Shown here one piece after another: positions 15,125 to 24,322 of a stretch of 64,000 bases of DNA (position 1 is the stretch's first letter; the number at the start of each line of letters is the position of its first letter). The notes beneath the pieces are model-generated. The model did no database searches. It saw only the letters and a program-made list of their open reading frames with translations, and was not told where the DNA came from. Location: contig NZ_JABVXF010000016.1 of NCBI RefSeq assembly GCF_013349995.1, forward strand, positions 1 through 64,000, given 5' to 3'. The DNA is from Pseudoalteromonas sp. 0303 (GTDB lineage Bacteria; Pseudomonadota; Gammaproteobacteria; Enterobacterales; Alteromonadaceae). The position numbers were made by a program, and so were the translations under genes.

Positions 15125-16336
15125 ATGACTATCTCTAAAGTAGAAGCTACCGATATCTCGTTTGACGAGCTAAAAGAAGGTTCAGAACTGTACATTCAAC
15201 GCCGTAATAGACGCCTTCTAAATAACCACCGCAAAGAGCTTAGAGTGTTTACTAAAGCTGAAGCAGTGGCGTACTTAGATATTGATGCAAGAACGTTAGA
15301 TAAGTACTGCAAAGCTCTAAAAATTAACCCAAGAAGACATGAAGAGAGTCAGTGGTTATTGGATATCGAAGAGGTCTACAAAGTACGAGATTCACTTCCG
15401 GATGAACTTAAAAAACAATTACCATTTGTTCGCAGTGAAAGCCAAGACCTACAAGTTATAGTTGTTCAAAATCAAAAAGGCGGTGTTGGTAAGACTGTTA
15501 CTGCAGCGACAGCTGCATCTGGTTTGGCAACTGAGTTTCATCAAAACTATCGTGTTGGCTTAATTGATATGGATGGCCAAGGCACTTTATCAATGTATTA
15601 TGCCCCTGAATCAGCACAAGAAGGCTGCTTATCTGTTGGTGACTTAATCATGGGGAACTATGAGCTTGATGAAAACGAAACGCTAAAAGAAGCTATCAGT
15701 GAAGCGTTCTTGCCGACCACTATTCCTAACTTGCGTATTTTACCAGCTTCACAATCAGATCGAGCAATTGAGGGCTGGTTTCATGAAGCAGTATTCAACC
15801 AGCAACTAAGCTCTCCTTACTCAATACTGCACGACATCATTGAACAAGTTAAAGATGAATTCGATATCATTATCATAGATACGCCTCCATCATTAGGCTA
15901 CGCGACATACAACGCTTACTACGCTGGTACGAGTGTTATTTTCCCATTATCTGTTACTGAAAATGATATTGATGCTACGTGCTCATATTTTAGTTATATC
16001 CCGCAAGTATGGACGCTACTAAAAAATGCGAAACACCCGGGTTATGACTTTATGAAAATACTGCTTACAAATCACAAAGAGAGTTCAACCACTACTGATT
16101 TACAGAACAACCTTTATGATAGTTTTTCAACTTACCTTTACTCAACAGAGTTCAACAATAGTGAAGCTGTGAGACAAGCTTCATCATTACTATCAACCGT
16201 ATTTGATATGTCTAAAAGTGAATACCCTAAAACCAAGATGACTTTCCAGAATGCACAACAAAATGGATATGAAGTTACCAGCCAACTACACCGCGATATT
16301 CAAAAAGTGTGGCGCGAACAAGAGAAGGAGCAATAA
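15125..16336 (+). CDS. parA: ParA partition ATPase
   Basis: A 403-residue type Ia ParA. The N-terminal region (about 35-95) is a winged-helix DNA-binding domain, as in P1 ParA. The deviant Walker A is KGGVGKT (118-124), and DIIIIDTPPSLGYA is the Walker B block. It moves plasmid copies apart with ParB and probably represses its own promoter through the inverted repeats at 15051-15090. The stop is 2 bases ahead of the parB ATG, so the two genes form one operon. Confidence 0.95.
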   Translation: MTISKVEATDISFDELKEGSELYIQRRNRRLLNNHRKELRVFTKAEAVAYLDIDARTLDKYCKALKINPRRHEESQWLLDIEEVYKVRDSLPDELKKQLPFVRSESQDLQVIVVQNQKGGVGKTVTAATAASGLATEFHQNYRVGLIDMDGQGTLSMYYAPESAQEGCLSVGDLIMGNYELDENETLKEAISEAFLPTTIPNLRILPASQSDRAIEGWFHEAVFNQQLSSPYSILHDIIEQVKDEFDIIIIDTPPSLGYATYNAYYAGTSVIFPLSVTENDIDATCSYFSYIPQVWTLLKNAKHPGYDFMKILLTNHKESSTTTDLQNNLYDSFSTYLYSTEFNNSEAVRQASSLLSTVFDMSKSEYPKTKMTFQNAQQNGYEVTSQLHRDIQKVWREQEKEQ

Positions 16337-16338
16337 AA

Positions 16339-17430
16339 ATGGCTAAAAAAAGAGGTACAGTCTCTCCACTCGGCAACACAGCAGGCTCAGAAGAAGCTAT
16401 TGCAGATAGCAATAAGAACCAACTTGAGAGTTTGGCCAAGCGCTTGAGAATTGAAGCTGAAAAGAGTGAAACACCACTTGATGAAGTGCTCTCTAAGCAT
16501 CTGGGAGTAGTCAGCGTAGGTCAAAGTAAAGTCTGGACATTAAAGTCAGGCCAAGAAGCCACATTCACACCGGTTACGTTGTCATATGAGCAGCTTAAAT
16601 CAAATACAGTCGTCACTTTTGAAATCAATGGGCGCGAACAATCACTATTAACAGAAGAGTCGCTTCAAGACTTATCAACATTAGATAATCAACAGTTCTA
16701 CCCAGCAATTGGTCGACGTCTGCCGGATAACAAGATTGACGTTCTTGATGGTTCACGCCGTCGCGCCTATGTACTTGAAAAAAGCGGTGCTATAGAAACT
16801 TTCTCAATGCTAGTTACTGATGACGAAATCAGTCTAAGCGATGCAAAGGCTCTCGCTACATCACTACAGTCAGTTAAAGAGCATAGCTTACGTGAAATTG
16901 GATTACGCTTAGAGCGAGACAAAGAGGCGTACTTAGCTGAACATGGCAAGAAGTTGAACCAGGCGGAGTTAGCGGAACGTCATGGCTTAAGTCAATCAAA
17001 GGTAAGTAAAGCACTACAGGCCGCAACAATCGATAGTGATTTAATTTCTGTTTTTCCAGATATTTCATTGCTCAACCACAGTGACTATAAAGCGCTATTG
17101 GCAACACAGGCTTTATTAGGTGATCAACTAAGTGATTTCACTGAAGAGCTAAAAAGTAAAGTGAATGAGCTAAAAGTTAGCGGTGGCTTTATCAAAGAAG
17201 ACCTTAAAGACAAACTCAGCAAACTAATAGCTGATGAGTCTAAGTCCTTCAAGCCAACAACAGATAAACCAGTTGTGACGACATTATTCAAATTTGAAAA
17301 TAAAGATCAGTTTGCTCGCAAAAAAGTGAAAGGAAGAAACTTTTCATATGAATTTGGCCGAGTTCCAAAGGATATTCAAGAGAAGTTAGATGAGGCAATT
17401 TCAAACATACTTAGTGAAAGTTTACAATAA
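16339..17430 (+). CDS. parB: ParB partition protein
   Basis: A 363-residue ParB starting at ATG 16339 behind GAAGGAG. Features: a basic, Ala-rich N-terminus, a ParB/Srx-type segment with GSRRRAYVLE (about 140-150), and a helix-turn-helix (LAERHGLSQSKVSKALQAA, about 214-232) for parS binding. The C-terminal region with FARKKVKGRNFSYEF resembles the specificity and dimer domain of P1-type ParB. It bridges parS sites and activates ParA. A second, different ParB (PRTRC type) is encoded at 35553-37259. Confidence 0.92.
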   Translation: MAKKRGTVSPLGNTAGSEEAIADSNKNQLESLAKRLRIEAEKSETPLDEVLSKHLGVVSVGQSKVWTLKSGQEATFTPVTLSYEQLKSNTVVTFEINGREQSLLTEESLQDLSTLDNQQFYPAIGRRLPDNKIDVLDGSRRRAYVLEKSGAIETFSMLVTDDEISLSDAKALATSLQSVKEHSLREIGLRLERDKEAYLAEHGKKLNQAELAERHGLSQSKVSKALQAATIDSDLISVFPDISLLNHSDYKALLATQALLGDQLSDFTEELKSKVNELKVSGGFIKEDLKDKLSKLIADESKSFKPTTDKPVVTTLFKFENKDQFARKKVKGRNFSYEFGRVPKDIQEKLDEAISNILSESLQ

Positions 17431-17442
17431 AAAGCACATACA

Positions 17443-17465
17443 CAGGTGAGTTTGTAACTCACCTG
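17443..17465. terminator. Bidirectional hairpin between parB and a convergent gene
   Basis: CAGGTGAGTT (17443-17452) and AACTCACCTG (17456-17465) with a 3-base loop lie between convergent stops. The T tract on the plus strand is weak (CTTTATA). Confidence 0.75.
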
Positions 17466-17479
17466 CTTTATAAGACCTC

Positions 17480-18211
17480 TCACCTTTCCACGTTTAAATA
17501 GGTTTTTTCAGCCTGAGAACTATTCATCATATTTCTTTGCTCTTCAAGTGTTAGATAGTAATGATAAAATTTCTTGCTATTAAAATCGGACATAGGATCT
17601 TTAAAGCTCTCTGCTTTACCACTCATCATCAATTTAAAGAACTGTGTTCGATTTTCTTTAAAGAACTGTTCGATTTCATCGTCAGATGGGTCAAATGATT
17701 TGTCCTTATCAGAGTTTGTTTGAGAATAATTTGTTTCTTCCGCCTTTTCAGGATAACGCCGAAACCTCACATTCATACTCTTCTTAATCAACTCTTCCTT
17801 TTTAAGAAAACGAAAAATGAATGCATCATTTACTAATTTATCAAAATTTTTGCCTTCGTAAGTATCTTTTAAAACTTTAAAAGCGAATTCAATAAACTCA
17901 ACTCTAATTCTATGACTAATACCATCAAGTTTTATAAAGCAAAGTAAAGAATCTAAAACTTCTTTTTTGATAATAAAAAATTTGCTTTTATGATACGTTG
18001 AGCTCAAATCCATATTCAAGCAGCAATTCAATCTCTTGAATAATGTTAACAAATCAATGCTTTGTTCAACAACATCGACATTATCAGGCATTGTCGATAA
18101 TTTCATTTCAATATTATCAAAACTCGCCATGAGTTTTGCCAAAAGAGTTTTACCTTCAGAGTTATTGGTGGAGTTAAAATAATCTTGAATTTTGGGAGCT
18201 GAAAGATTCAT
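17480..18211 (-). CDS. Hypothetical helical protein
   Basis: About 243 residues, starting MNLSAPKIQDYF at ATG 18211 with GAAG just upstream; a GTG at 18223 is the alternative. The protein is helical, with a charged, low-complexity segment at about 150-180 (KAEETNYSQTNSDKDKSFDPS). No catalytic motif or known family was recognised. It converges on parB but is not part of that operon. Confidence 0.55.
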   Translation of the reverse strand: MNLSAPKIQDYFNSTNNSEGKTLLAKLMASFDNIEMKLSTMPDNVDVVEQSIDLLTLFKRLNCCLNMDLSSTYHKSKFFIIKKEVLDSLLCFIKLDGISHRIRVEFIEFAFKVLKDTYEGKNFDKLVNDAFIFRFLKKEELIKKSMNVRFRRYPEKAEETNYSQTNSDKDKSFDPSDDEIEQFFKENRTQFFKLMMSGKAESFKDPMSDFNSKKFYHYYLTLEEQRNMMNSSQAEKTYLNVER

Positions 18212-18583
18212 GAACTTCTTCACTTAATAAATACTATGGAAGTTCAGCATATAATTTAAATTCAATTTGACAAACAATATAAGTCTCTTTTGTACCAGTT
18301 GAACATCGTTTGCCCAATTTTTGTTCAAATTAAACACATTTTGAGACTTACAAATTGTACATAGCCAATAGCAACCAGCTTAAACCCCCTATTCTACTGC
18401 GTGATACTTAATCCGGCTTAGAGCTATATGGGCACTCACACTATGTGCTAAACAAGGAATCAGCTGAAGTAACCCAAGCAAATTTAAATCAAGCGATAAA
18501 TGAAATATTAGACAGCCTAGTTTTGTTCTGGCAGTTAAATTTAAATGTTTGACCCCAATAAATGAACAGGATACCAATTATAG

Positions 18584-18733
18584 CAACGGGAAGATCATGA
18601 CGCCCATAGATCCGATGGAAGCCAAAGACAAGATGAAATACATGAACGTATCGGTCGAGATCTTAAAAACAAAGTGTATAAACTTGAACGCGAGCTAGAT
18701 GCAAAACGTAAGTCAGATAAGCAATGGAATTAA
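18584..18733 (+). pseudogene. Start-less remnant of a charged helical protein
   Basis: A 49-codon frame that opens right after a stop and has no ATG, GTG or TTG near its beginning. It encodes a charged, helical peptide (HERIGRDLKNKVYKLERELD, then AKRKSDKQWN). Its composition suggests the C-terminal end of a once longer gene. Family not recognised. Confidence 0.35.
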
Positions 18734-18778
18734 TCTAAAGCGCCTATGGAGATAAGTTCCACGACACTTTAGATTAAT
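18730..18778. terminator. Inverted repeat with internal stem
   Basis: TTAATCTAAAG at about 18730-18740 pairs with CTTTAGATTAA at about 18767-18777. The 26-base loop contains GGA and TCC that can pair. It lies between the remnant on its left and the minus-strand gene ending at 18790, and may end transcription from either side. Confidence 0.5.
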
Positions 18779-18789
18779 ATACCCCCTTT

Positions 18790-19047
18790 TCACAACAGAA
18801 CCGAAGGGCGTTTAAACATTAATGCATTATTCTGAAGTTGAGACATGCAAATTGTACGAGATCCAATGCCAAGTAATTTAACCGACTCCCCCCAATTTGT
18901 TGTACGATACTTAACATCACTCTTGATAACCCCCAACCAACTTGAAGCTCTACGGGTACTTACATCAAAGTGCTTAGCAAGTTTTTTTGCTGTGAAGTAT
19001 CCACCATTTTCGAGCATTAATTCAGCTGCGTCATTAACTGATAACAT
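18790..19047 (-). CDS. Small winged-helix-like protein, paralogue of its neighbour
   Basis: About 85 residues from ATG 19047, chosen because GGAGG lies 5 bases upstream; the longer start at 19068 lacks this. The sequence AAELMLENGGYFTAKKLAKHF then STRRASSWLGVIK reads as a helix-turn-helix with a wing (KYRTTNWGESVKLL). It is clearly paralogous to the gene at 19065-19337 (shared AAELMLE, TAxxLxK, ASxLL/W, LQNxALxFxRP). It is the last gene of a three-gene minus-strand operon headed by the giant DndC-like gene. A DNA-binding or partner role is inferred. Confidence 0.7.
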   Translation of the reverse strand: MLSVNDAAELMLENGGYFTAKKLAKHFDVSTRRASSWLGVIKSDVKYRTTNWGESVKLLGIGSRTICMSQLQNNALMFKRPSVLL

Positions 19048-19064
19048 AAGGTCCTCCAAATAGT

Positions 19065-19337
19065 TCATTTATTTGCAAGCATAGGTGGTCTAGCAAACAG
19101 CAAAGCCTGGTTTTGCAAGCTTCTCATACTGGATTTTCGACCATAAATAGATACCACCTTTACGGTACGATTAGGGACACCAGTATCAACCGTCTTATAT
19201 TTATTGGTTGTACGGATGTTATAAAGGAGTGCGCTCGCTTTATTTGCTGAAATAGAAAGTGCTTTTCCGAGGGATTGGGCCGTATAAAACTCCCCTGTCT
19301 CTAACATTAATTCAGCTGCTTTTTCTGTCGATGCCAT
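19065..19337 (-). CDS. Small winged-helix-like protein, paralogue of its neighbour
   Basis: About 90 residues from ATG 19337 (AAAGG 7 bases upstream). It contains AAELMLETGEFYTAQSLGKA and a second helix with ISANKASALLYNIR, then a basic wing (NKYKTVDTGVPNRTVKV). The C-terminal SLQNQALLFARPPML is shared with the next gene, so the two arose by tandem duplication. The DndC-like protein upstream carries a similar phrase (AAELLITEGG) at about residue 815, which may indicate a related domain there. Probably co-transcribed with it. Confidence 0.7.
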   Translation of the reverse strand: MASTEKAAELMLETGEFYTAQSLGKALSISANKASALLYNIRTTNKYKTVDTGVPNRTVKVVSIYGRKSSMRSLQNQALLFARPPMLANK

Positions 19338-19407
19338 TTTCAAACCTTTTATAATTGGAGATTTTTCGACAATATCAACAGATGAATTTTGCGCTCATTT
19401 TGAAAAA

Positions 19408-22400
19408 TTAACTTAACAATGCCAGCCTTTGGGCAAAAGTCATTTTTGCTACCACCTTATGTGCACCGGTATCACTGACCTTGTTGATGGTTGTAACTAC
19501 ATCATCAAACAAAGTAGCTGTACTATTAATATTCTTTTGAGCAGATTGAAACGCGCTTAGGAGCGTATCAAGTCGCGGGTTCCATTCATTTAACACCCAT
19601 TTATCTACATTAGAACCAATAGCGCCATGAACTAAACGAGAGAACTCGGACTTAGCAGACTCTTTGTCTCTAAAGGTCATGTTATTGAATTCTGCTAAAG
19701 CTACTAAAGCAGGCTGCCAAACTTGTTGAGCCTCCAAAATCCTTTTATTGATTTTCTTTAATCGTTTGATGGCTTTTGTGGTTAATTGAACTTTTAATTT
19801 AGGATTGTTATTGACCAAACTAACGTCCTTGCTGGTCATAATTCTGATAAACAAGTCTTCTATTTTGCTCACTCCATCAAAATGCATCATAAGCCAAAGC
19901 TTTGCAGCATTACTTCTATCACTTGTTGATACTGAATGAGTATTAAACTCAGCTTTAAGAAGATGTAGGTTTTGCTTATGAATTGATTCGTTGATTACGA
20001 TGTTTACACTTTCATCTAGAGCGTTAAGAGTTTCGTCAATGTTAACGTCAAAACTTAGGAGATTTGATCTAACATTTCCCCTTTGCTGGTTTCTGTACTT
20101 ACGGATAACGTCAAGAACCTCAGCTTTATCTCTTCTATGCTGGCTCATAGCTATAGCGCCTTCAGAGGCTTTGACTACGTCAATTGGCATTGATTGGTAC
20201 TTAAACATAGAAAGTGAATCCATTACTTGAGTACGCTTTAGCAAAAATTGAAATTGAGATAGATACTTTCGCTCAATAGTAACACCACCCTCTGTAATCA
20301 AAAGCTCAGCAGCTTGCGTGCCTGGGTACTTTCTAACGTCATATTTATTAGACTTTCGAATATGGCGGTACTTAATTAATCTATGCATATGGTCGTTATG
20401 CAGCTCAAGCGCCCTATCAAGTCCACCAGCTTCTTTCCAGCAAGCTACGGTTTCTTGTGAGATGAAGATGTTTTCTCGCGCTTCATCACTGTTCAGGAAG
20501 TCTTTATCATGCATTGATATCAGCTTTTGCGTATGAGTATCAAAGCAAAGCTTGAACATCTCTTTTTCCTGCTTATGTGCTTGATGATACCTGCTATCTA
20601 CACTTAATGGATAAAACACCATTCTTGTATTGCCACGTGATATTTTTTTTCTGTTAACCTTAGATACTCGTTGAGTAAAATTGATTTTTGCAGGTACTTT
20701 TCTAACGCTTTCACTGTAACCGGTAATTAAATTGGTTTTCTCAAAGTACTTTAAGCTACGAGTCAACTTTCTCTCACCAACAAGGTTGTTAAACATTTCA
20801 AAATTAAGCTCAAAGTCTGGTACCGACACCAAGAGACTTTCGAACTTTTGAATACAGTAACTATCAACTTCATTCTCTAATCCTGTATTCAATATCAGCT
20901 CTAAAGGCTTCCCAGAGACAACCTTTCCTTCAAATAGAACCTTTTTGATTGTTGGTTTGTGTAAAGAAACTACACCATCTACTGTCATCGCTGTCGATAA
21001 AGCGCCATCTAATTTACCCGCTGATATATTGAGTTCATAAATAGCCGTGACATTAGCGGAATGGTCTGAGCCTCTTTTGATACTACAATTCATATCTTCA
21101 TCAAAAATATCACTTGCATCTAAAGGGCGGGTCCAAAGGTCTATTAATGATACGTGATCAAATACATGCTTATGGGCGTCTTCATCTCTTAACACTGGCA
21201 TCATCACAGCTTCAGATAAAGCCTCATAACCTTGAATTTTACCGATATCAGCGTCACTCATTTCACTATTCAATTTTGGGTATGGTATCCACCCTTTTCC
21301 TTGCTCAATCTGTTTCCAAATAGCTAAAGGCCTAAATGGTGCTGCTCCGATACCATCCAAAGACCACCGAAAAGATAAAAGTACGGCATGTACTTCACTA
21401 AAGTAGTAATTAAGGTTCTGAGGGTTTAGTAAGGCTTCTGTATACATTTCTAAAAAAGCTTTCTTTATTTTAGGGGGTAGAGTTACATCGTTTTGAATAC
21501 ACTGAACACCTTCATGCTCAGCTTCTCTACCCTGCTCTACTAAAGATTTGAAACGCTCTGAATGAGCAATGCTCTCTTGTGTTAGCTGGCAGGCGTACCT
21601 TACAATTTTATCTAAATGCTTGGGTTTTAAAGTATTCGGTTGCAAAGCAACACGATTATACCCTACAGGATCAAACGCCCGGGCGTGGAGAGCTCGCTCA
21701 CTCATGTTAGAGCTAATTCTAAATAGCCAATCTCTTAGCCTTAATGTATTTTCTACACCAAGCACTTCCCAACGTTTCAACTTTGCAAGGTTAGTAGCTG
21801 TTTTATCTTGCTTTGAAACGATAGTACAAATAGAACACCCGTAGCGTGCTTTGCCATTGCAACCTGCCCCACCACTTTGACCTGTAGCAATTTCGCAAGT
21901 CTCACTTGTACCATTACCGTATATCTCGATTAAAAGACCAAAGTTTGATAAAAAACCTGGTATGTCATAGCAAGATCTTTGTAGTGGTTTTGAACCAGCC
22001 AAGCTGAGCAAAAGAAATACATCATCAGTCTCCCAGTCACGAATTGGAGCATAATTGTAAACTTTTGAGTTCCCAATAGACTGTGATGTCATTGAGTTCA
22101 TTAAGTCTTCTGCAGACTTACCTTTTAGATTGTGGCGCTCCATATTCTTTGACCTACGCGAAGACTCTTTTTCCCTAGAACCTAAGCAAGAAATAATTGG
22201 TGAACTGGCATAATTGCCATACTTCTTTGAGTGCCTAATAGACTCTACAAGAGAGTTAACAAAGTGTTCGTTTGGGTTAACCTTTAAAATTACTGAGCAA
22301 TCACCGGAACGAGTTGGTGTTGCTGGAATTTTCTGGCCACCAACGTACCTAATGAAGAATTCATTGTTCAATGAAGGTTGGACTAATTTAAACTGAATAT

Positions 22401-22764
22401 TGATACCTACAGACTTAGCATATTCAAGCATTCTCTTACTGGCATAGTTAACAAACATTTGCATAGGTATCGCTTCTGCTTTTGTATTAACTGTCGAAAC
22501 GATCAATGGGCGCTCTGGTTCAATGGTATTTTCTGCAATAGCTTGGCGATAAGCCTCCATCACAATTAGCAATGTAACTGTCGAGTCTTTCCCAAAAGAA
22601 CATAAAGAAGTAATTATTGCTCGCTCATTTTCAATTAGAGCTCTTATATCAGCTACAGATGAAGAAAAGGCTTGAGCAACTAATTTCTCTCTACTTACTT
22701 GGTTAACTGTTCCAACAACAACGCTATCAATGATGTCTATTGGATTAACTTTGAAAACACTCAC
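19408..22764 (-). CDS. Giant DndC-like PP-loop protein
   Basis: About 1118 residues, roughly twice the length of usual DndC. A GTG at 22764 is preferred because GGAG lies 6 bases upstream. The N-terminal 330 residues match DndC/PAPS-reductase proteins: PP-loop variant SFGKDS (56-61), a GSREKESSRRS block near 195-205, and a cysteine group C290, C302, C310, C313 in KARYGCSICTIV. The remaining 780 residues, helical and basic, are not recognised; a segment near 815-900 resembles the small winged-helix proteins encoded downstream. It is divergent from a DndB-like gene. A DNA-modification role is plausible, but no cysteine desulfurase, DndD or DndE is present. Confidence 0.8.
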   Translation of the reverse strand: MSVFKVNPIDIIDSVVVGTVNQVSREKLVAQAFSSSVADIRALIENERAIITSLCSFGKDSTVTLLIVMEAYRQAIAENTIEPERPLIVSTVNTKAEAIPMQMFVNYASKRMLEYAKSVGINIQFKLVQPSLNNEFFIRYVGGQKIPATPTRSGDCSVILKVNPNEHFVNSLVESIRHSKKYGNYASSPIISCLGSREKESSRRSKNMERHNLKGKSAEDLMNSMTSQSIGNSKVYNYAPIRDWETDDVFLLLSLAGSKPLQRSCYDIPGFLSNFGLLIEIYGNGTSETCEIATGQSGGAGCNGKARYGCSICTIVSKQDKTATNLAKLKRWEVLGVENTLRLRDWLFRISSNMSERALHARAFDPVGYNRVALQPNTLKPKHLDKIVRYACQLTQESIAHSERFKSLVEQGREAEHEGVQCIQNDVTLPPKIKKAFLEMYTEALLNPQNLNYYFSEVHAVLLSFRWSLDGIGAAPFRPLAIWKQIEQGKGWIPYPKLNSEMSDADIGKIQGYEALSEAVMMPVLRDEDAHKHVFDHVSLIDLWTRPLDASDIFDEDMNCSIKRGSDHSANVTAIYELNISAGKLDGALSTAMTVDGVVSLHKPTIKKVLFEGKVVSGKPLELILNTGLENEVDSYCIQKFESLLVSVPDFELNFEMFNNLVGERKLTRSLKYFEKTNLITGYSESVRKVPAKINFTQRVSKVNRKKISRGNTRMVFYPLSVDSRYHQAHKQEKEMFKLCFDTHTQKLISMHDKDFLNSDEARENIFISQETVACWKEAGGLDRALELHNDHMHRLIKYRHIRKSNKYDVRKYPGTQAAELLITEGGVTIERKYLSQFQFLLKRTQVMDSLSMFKYQSMPIDVVKASEGAIAMSQHRRDKAEVLDVIRKYRNQQRGNVRSNLLSFDVNIDETLNALDESVNIVINESIHKQNLHLLKAEFNTHSVSTSDRSNAAKLWLMMHFDGVSKIEDLFIRIMTSKDVSLVNNNPKLKVQLTTKAIKRLKKINKRILEAQQVWQPALVALAEFNNMTFRDKESAKSEFSRLVHGAIGSNVDKWVLNEWNPRLDTLLSAFQSAQKNINSTATLFDDVVTTINKVSDTGAHKVVAKMTFAQRLALLS

Positions 22765-22904
22765 TTCACACTCCAACCTAAATTTTGTAACTATTGTCAC
22801 ATAGAATATAGAACGCGCTTTGATTGAAGTGATAACTAAATATTCTCCACGATTATTTTTTTAAAAAAGCCATACAGAACAATAACTAAAATATATTTAC
22901 ACTT

Positions 22905-22927
22905 AATTATTCAGGGTGAATTCGCCA
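22905..22927. repeat. 23-bp operator-like repeat, copy 1
   Basis: Begins AATTATTCAGGGTGAATTCG and ends CCA. It contains the palindrome ATTCA-GGG-TGAAT. An identical copy lies at 23049-23071, 144 bp away. Confidence 0.8.
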
Positions 22928-23048
22928 AAACATTAACATGAAAAAACATAAAGCCAACTTTAATCAATTATAGAAAACCTTAAATATTCGCCAGCCACAA
23001 AAAAACAAAAAATCATTTAACATCTGATAGTTACATGATTTTAACTCA

Positions 23049-23071
23049 AATTATTCAGGGTGAATTCGCCA
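23049..23071. repeat. 23-bp operator-like repeat, copy 2
   Basis: Identical to 22905-22927. It lies about 85 bases ahead of the DndB-like ATG, where a repressor could act. The 144-bp spacing between copies would suit looping. Confidence 0.8.
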
Positions 23072-23155
23072 CTTATTCGAGGTTAATTATTTCAAAAGTG
23101 CGCGTTATGAAATCGGACTTACTATGGTCTTAATCGAAACATAAAGAGAACCGAA

Positions 23156-24307
23156 ATGAATAATCAAAACGAGACTATTACTTCTCCTTGTAACAAGCCG
23201 CTTCATGTAGTGCTTTTTAAAAGTAAAGAAGGTATTGAGCAACGAGGCGTTCAATGTTACGAAGGTGTCATGACTTTTAAAGAGCTGGTGGATCACTTTA
23301 AAGCAGAGAAAGGCTCAGAGGAAATTGGGGAAGTAGATAAGAAGCAACGTGACGTTGATACAAAGCGTGTAAATGGATTAAAGCAGTACTGGACTACATC
23401 CCAAGGGACTGTATTCCCAAATATAACGCTTTTTGCTAACTCCCTCTCTTTAAAAAACTCAGTAACTGTTGGTAATAAGCTAATAATTGAAGCGACCTTA
23501 GAAAAGAATGCAGATAGATTTATAGCAGACGGACAAGGCCGACAAGCATTCATTGATTGGTTATTATCTGATGAAAGCAATGCAGAATTTGAAGATCATA
23601 CTATTAGTTTCAAATTAATAGTAACGCAAACAGAAAGCCTATCCACCCCAAAAGCCGTACAAATTATTCGACAACTTTTTGCAGACTATCATGTGAAATT
23701 AACTAAGCCGAACTCTTCTATCAGTAAGCATTTTGACAATAGCACTGTGTTAAGTCGTTTAATGAATGACTGTTTAGAACTACAAGTAGATTCCTATAAG
23801 CTAAAAAGCAAAATTGCTCTCCATGGAAAAATAAAAGCAGGTCATATTTGGACATTCCAACAATTCACTACAATGATGCAAAAGTTCTTAAACTTAACAA
23901 ATAGCACTGCATCAAAACAAATAACTGATGAAGCTCAATACGAAGATGCCCTTAACTTATGCCGAAGCTATTTAACCTGCATTTTCAGAATATTACCAAT
24001 TGAGAACATTACGAGCACTCAAGACCATGAGAAGGCAATGTTTACACGAGCTATTTTTGCAAATGCACTGGGTTATGTAGGTCGCTCATTAATGGATGAA
24101 ATGTTATTAGATAATTCGATAACGTGGGAACGAATCAATCTAAAGGGCATACCTATAGAAGATAAAAGTGATTCATTCTGGCTTGAAGCTAATGTGACTA
24201 TGAAAGATAAAGGCACAATAAAAATAATCAAGAGTACGGATACGCGAATTGGGTCATTGATTTGTAGAAAACTAAGAATTTACCCTTGCCCTGAATTGTC
24301 AGCTTGA
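23156..24307 (+). CDS. DndB-like protein with DGQHR-type motif
   Basis: A 383-residue protein. The motif DGQGR (125-129) in RFIADGQGRQAFI is the hallmark of DndB and DGQHR-domain proteins; residues 61-72 (DKKQRDVDTKRV) match the second conserved Arg region before it. In phosphorothioation clusters DndB acts as a transcriptional repressor and regulator of modification. Here it sits divergent from a DndC-like gene, with direct repeats in between that could be its operators. It is followed after 15 bases by a small gene. Because dndD and dndE are absent from the window, the pair may form a reduced or different system. Confidence 0.75.
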   Translation: MNNQNETITSPCNKPLHVVLFKSKEGIEQRGVQCYEGVMTFKELVDHFKAEKGSEEIGEVDKKQRDVDTKRVNGLKQYWTTSQGTVFPNITLFANSLSLKNSVTVGNKLIIEATLEKNADRFIADGQGRQAFIDWLLSDESNAEFEDHTISFKLIVTQTESLSTPKAVQIIRQLFADYHVKLTKPNSSISKHFDNSTVLSRLMNDCLELQVDSYKLKSKIALHGKIKAGHIWTFQQFTTMMQKFLNLTNSTASKQITDEAQYEDALNLCRSYLTCIFRILPIENITSTQDHEKAMFTRAIFANALGYVGRSLMDEMLLDNSITWERINLKGIPIEDKSDSFWLEANVTMKDKGTIKIIKSTDTRIGSLICRKLRIYPCPELSA

Positions 24308-24322
24308 TCAGAAGGTAGAGAT

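Larger units (their letters stand above)
18212..18789. other. Gene-poor stretch with a coding remnant and a hairpin
   Basis: No complete gene is supported. Most of 18212-18580 is AT-rich with no convincing frame. A start-less frame at 18584-18733 encodes a charged peptide, and an inverted repeat at 18730-18778 follows it. Confidence 0.5.
22765..23155. promoter_or_regulatory. Divergent control region of the DndC-like/DndB-like module
   Basis: No gene is supported in this AT-rich stretch. It holds two copies of a 23-bp direct repeat (22905-22927 and 23049-23071) and must carry promoters for the divergent genes at 22764 and 23156. Confidence 0.6.

Noticed and set aside
18389-18577. A minus-strand 62-residue frame in the gap after the parB region
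   Set aside because: No ribosome binding site and composition like non-coding DNA.
19991-22396. Several plus-strand frames opposite the giant DndC-like gene
   Set aside because: They lack ribosome binding sites and have the hydrophobic, Leu/Ser-rich look of antisense shadows of the minus-strand gene.
23041-23075. Direct repeat as the end of a mobile element
   Set aside because: The two copies contain a palindrome, flank no transposase and sit in a divergent promoter region, so operators are more likely.
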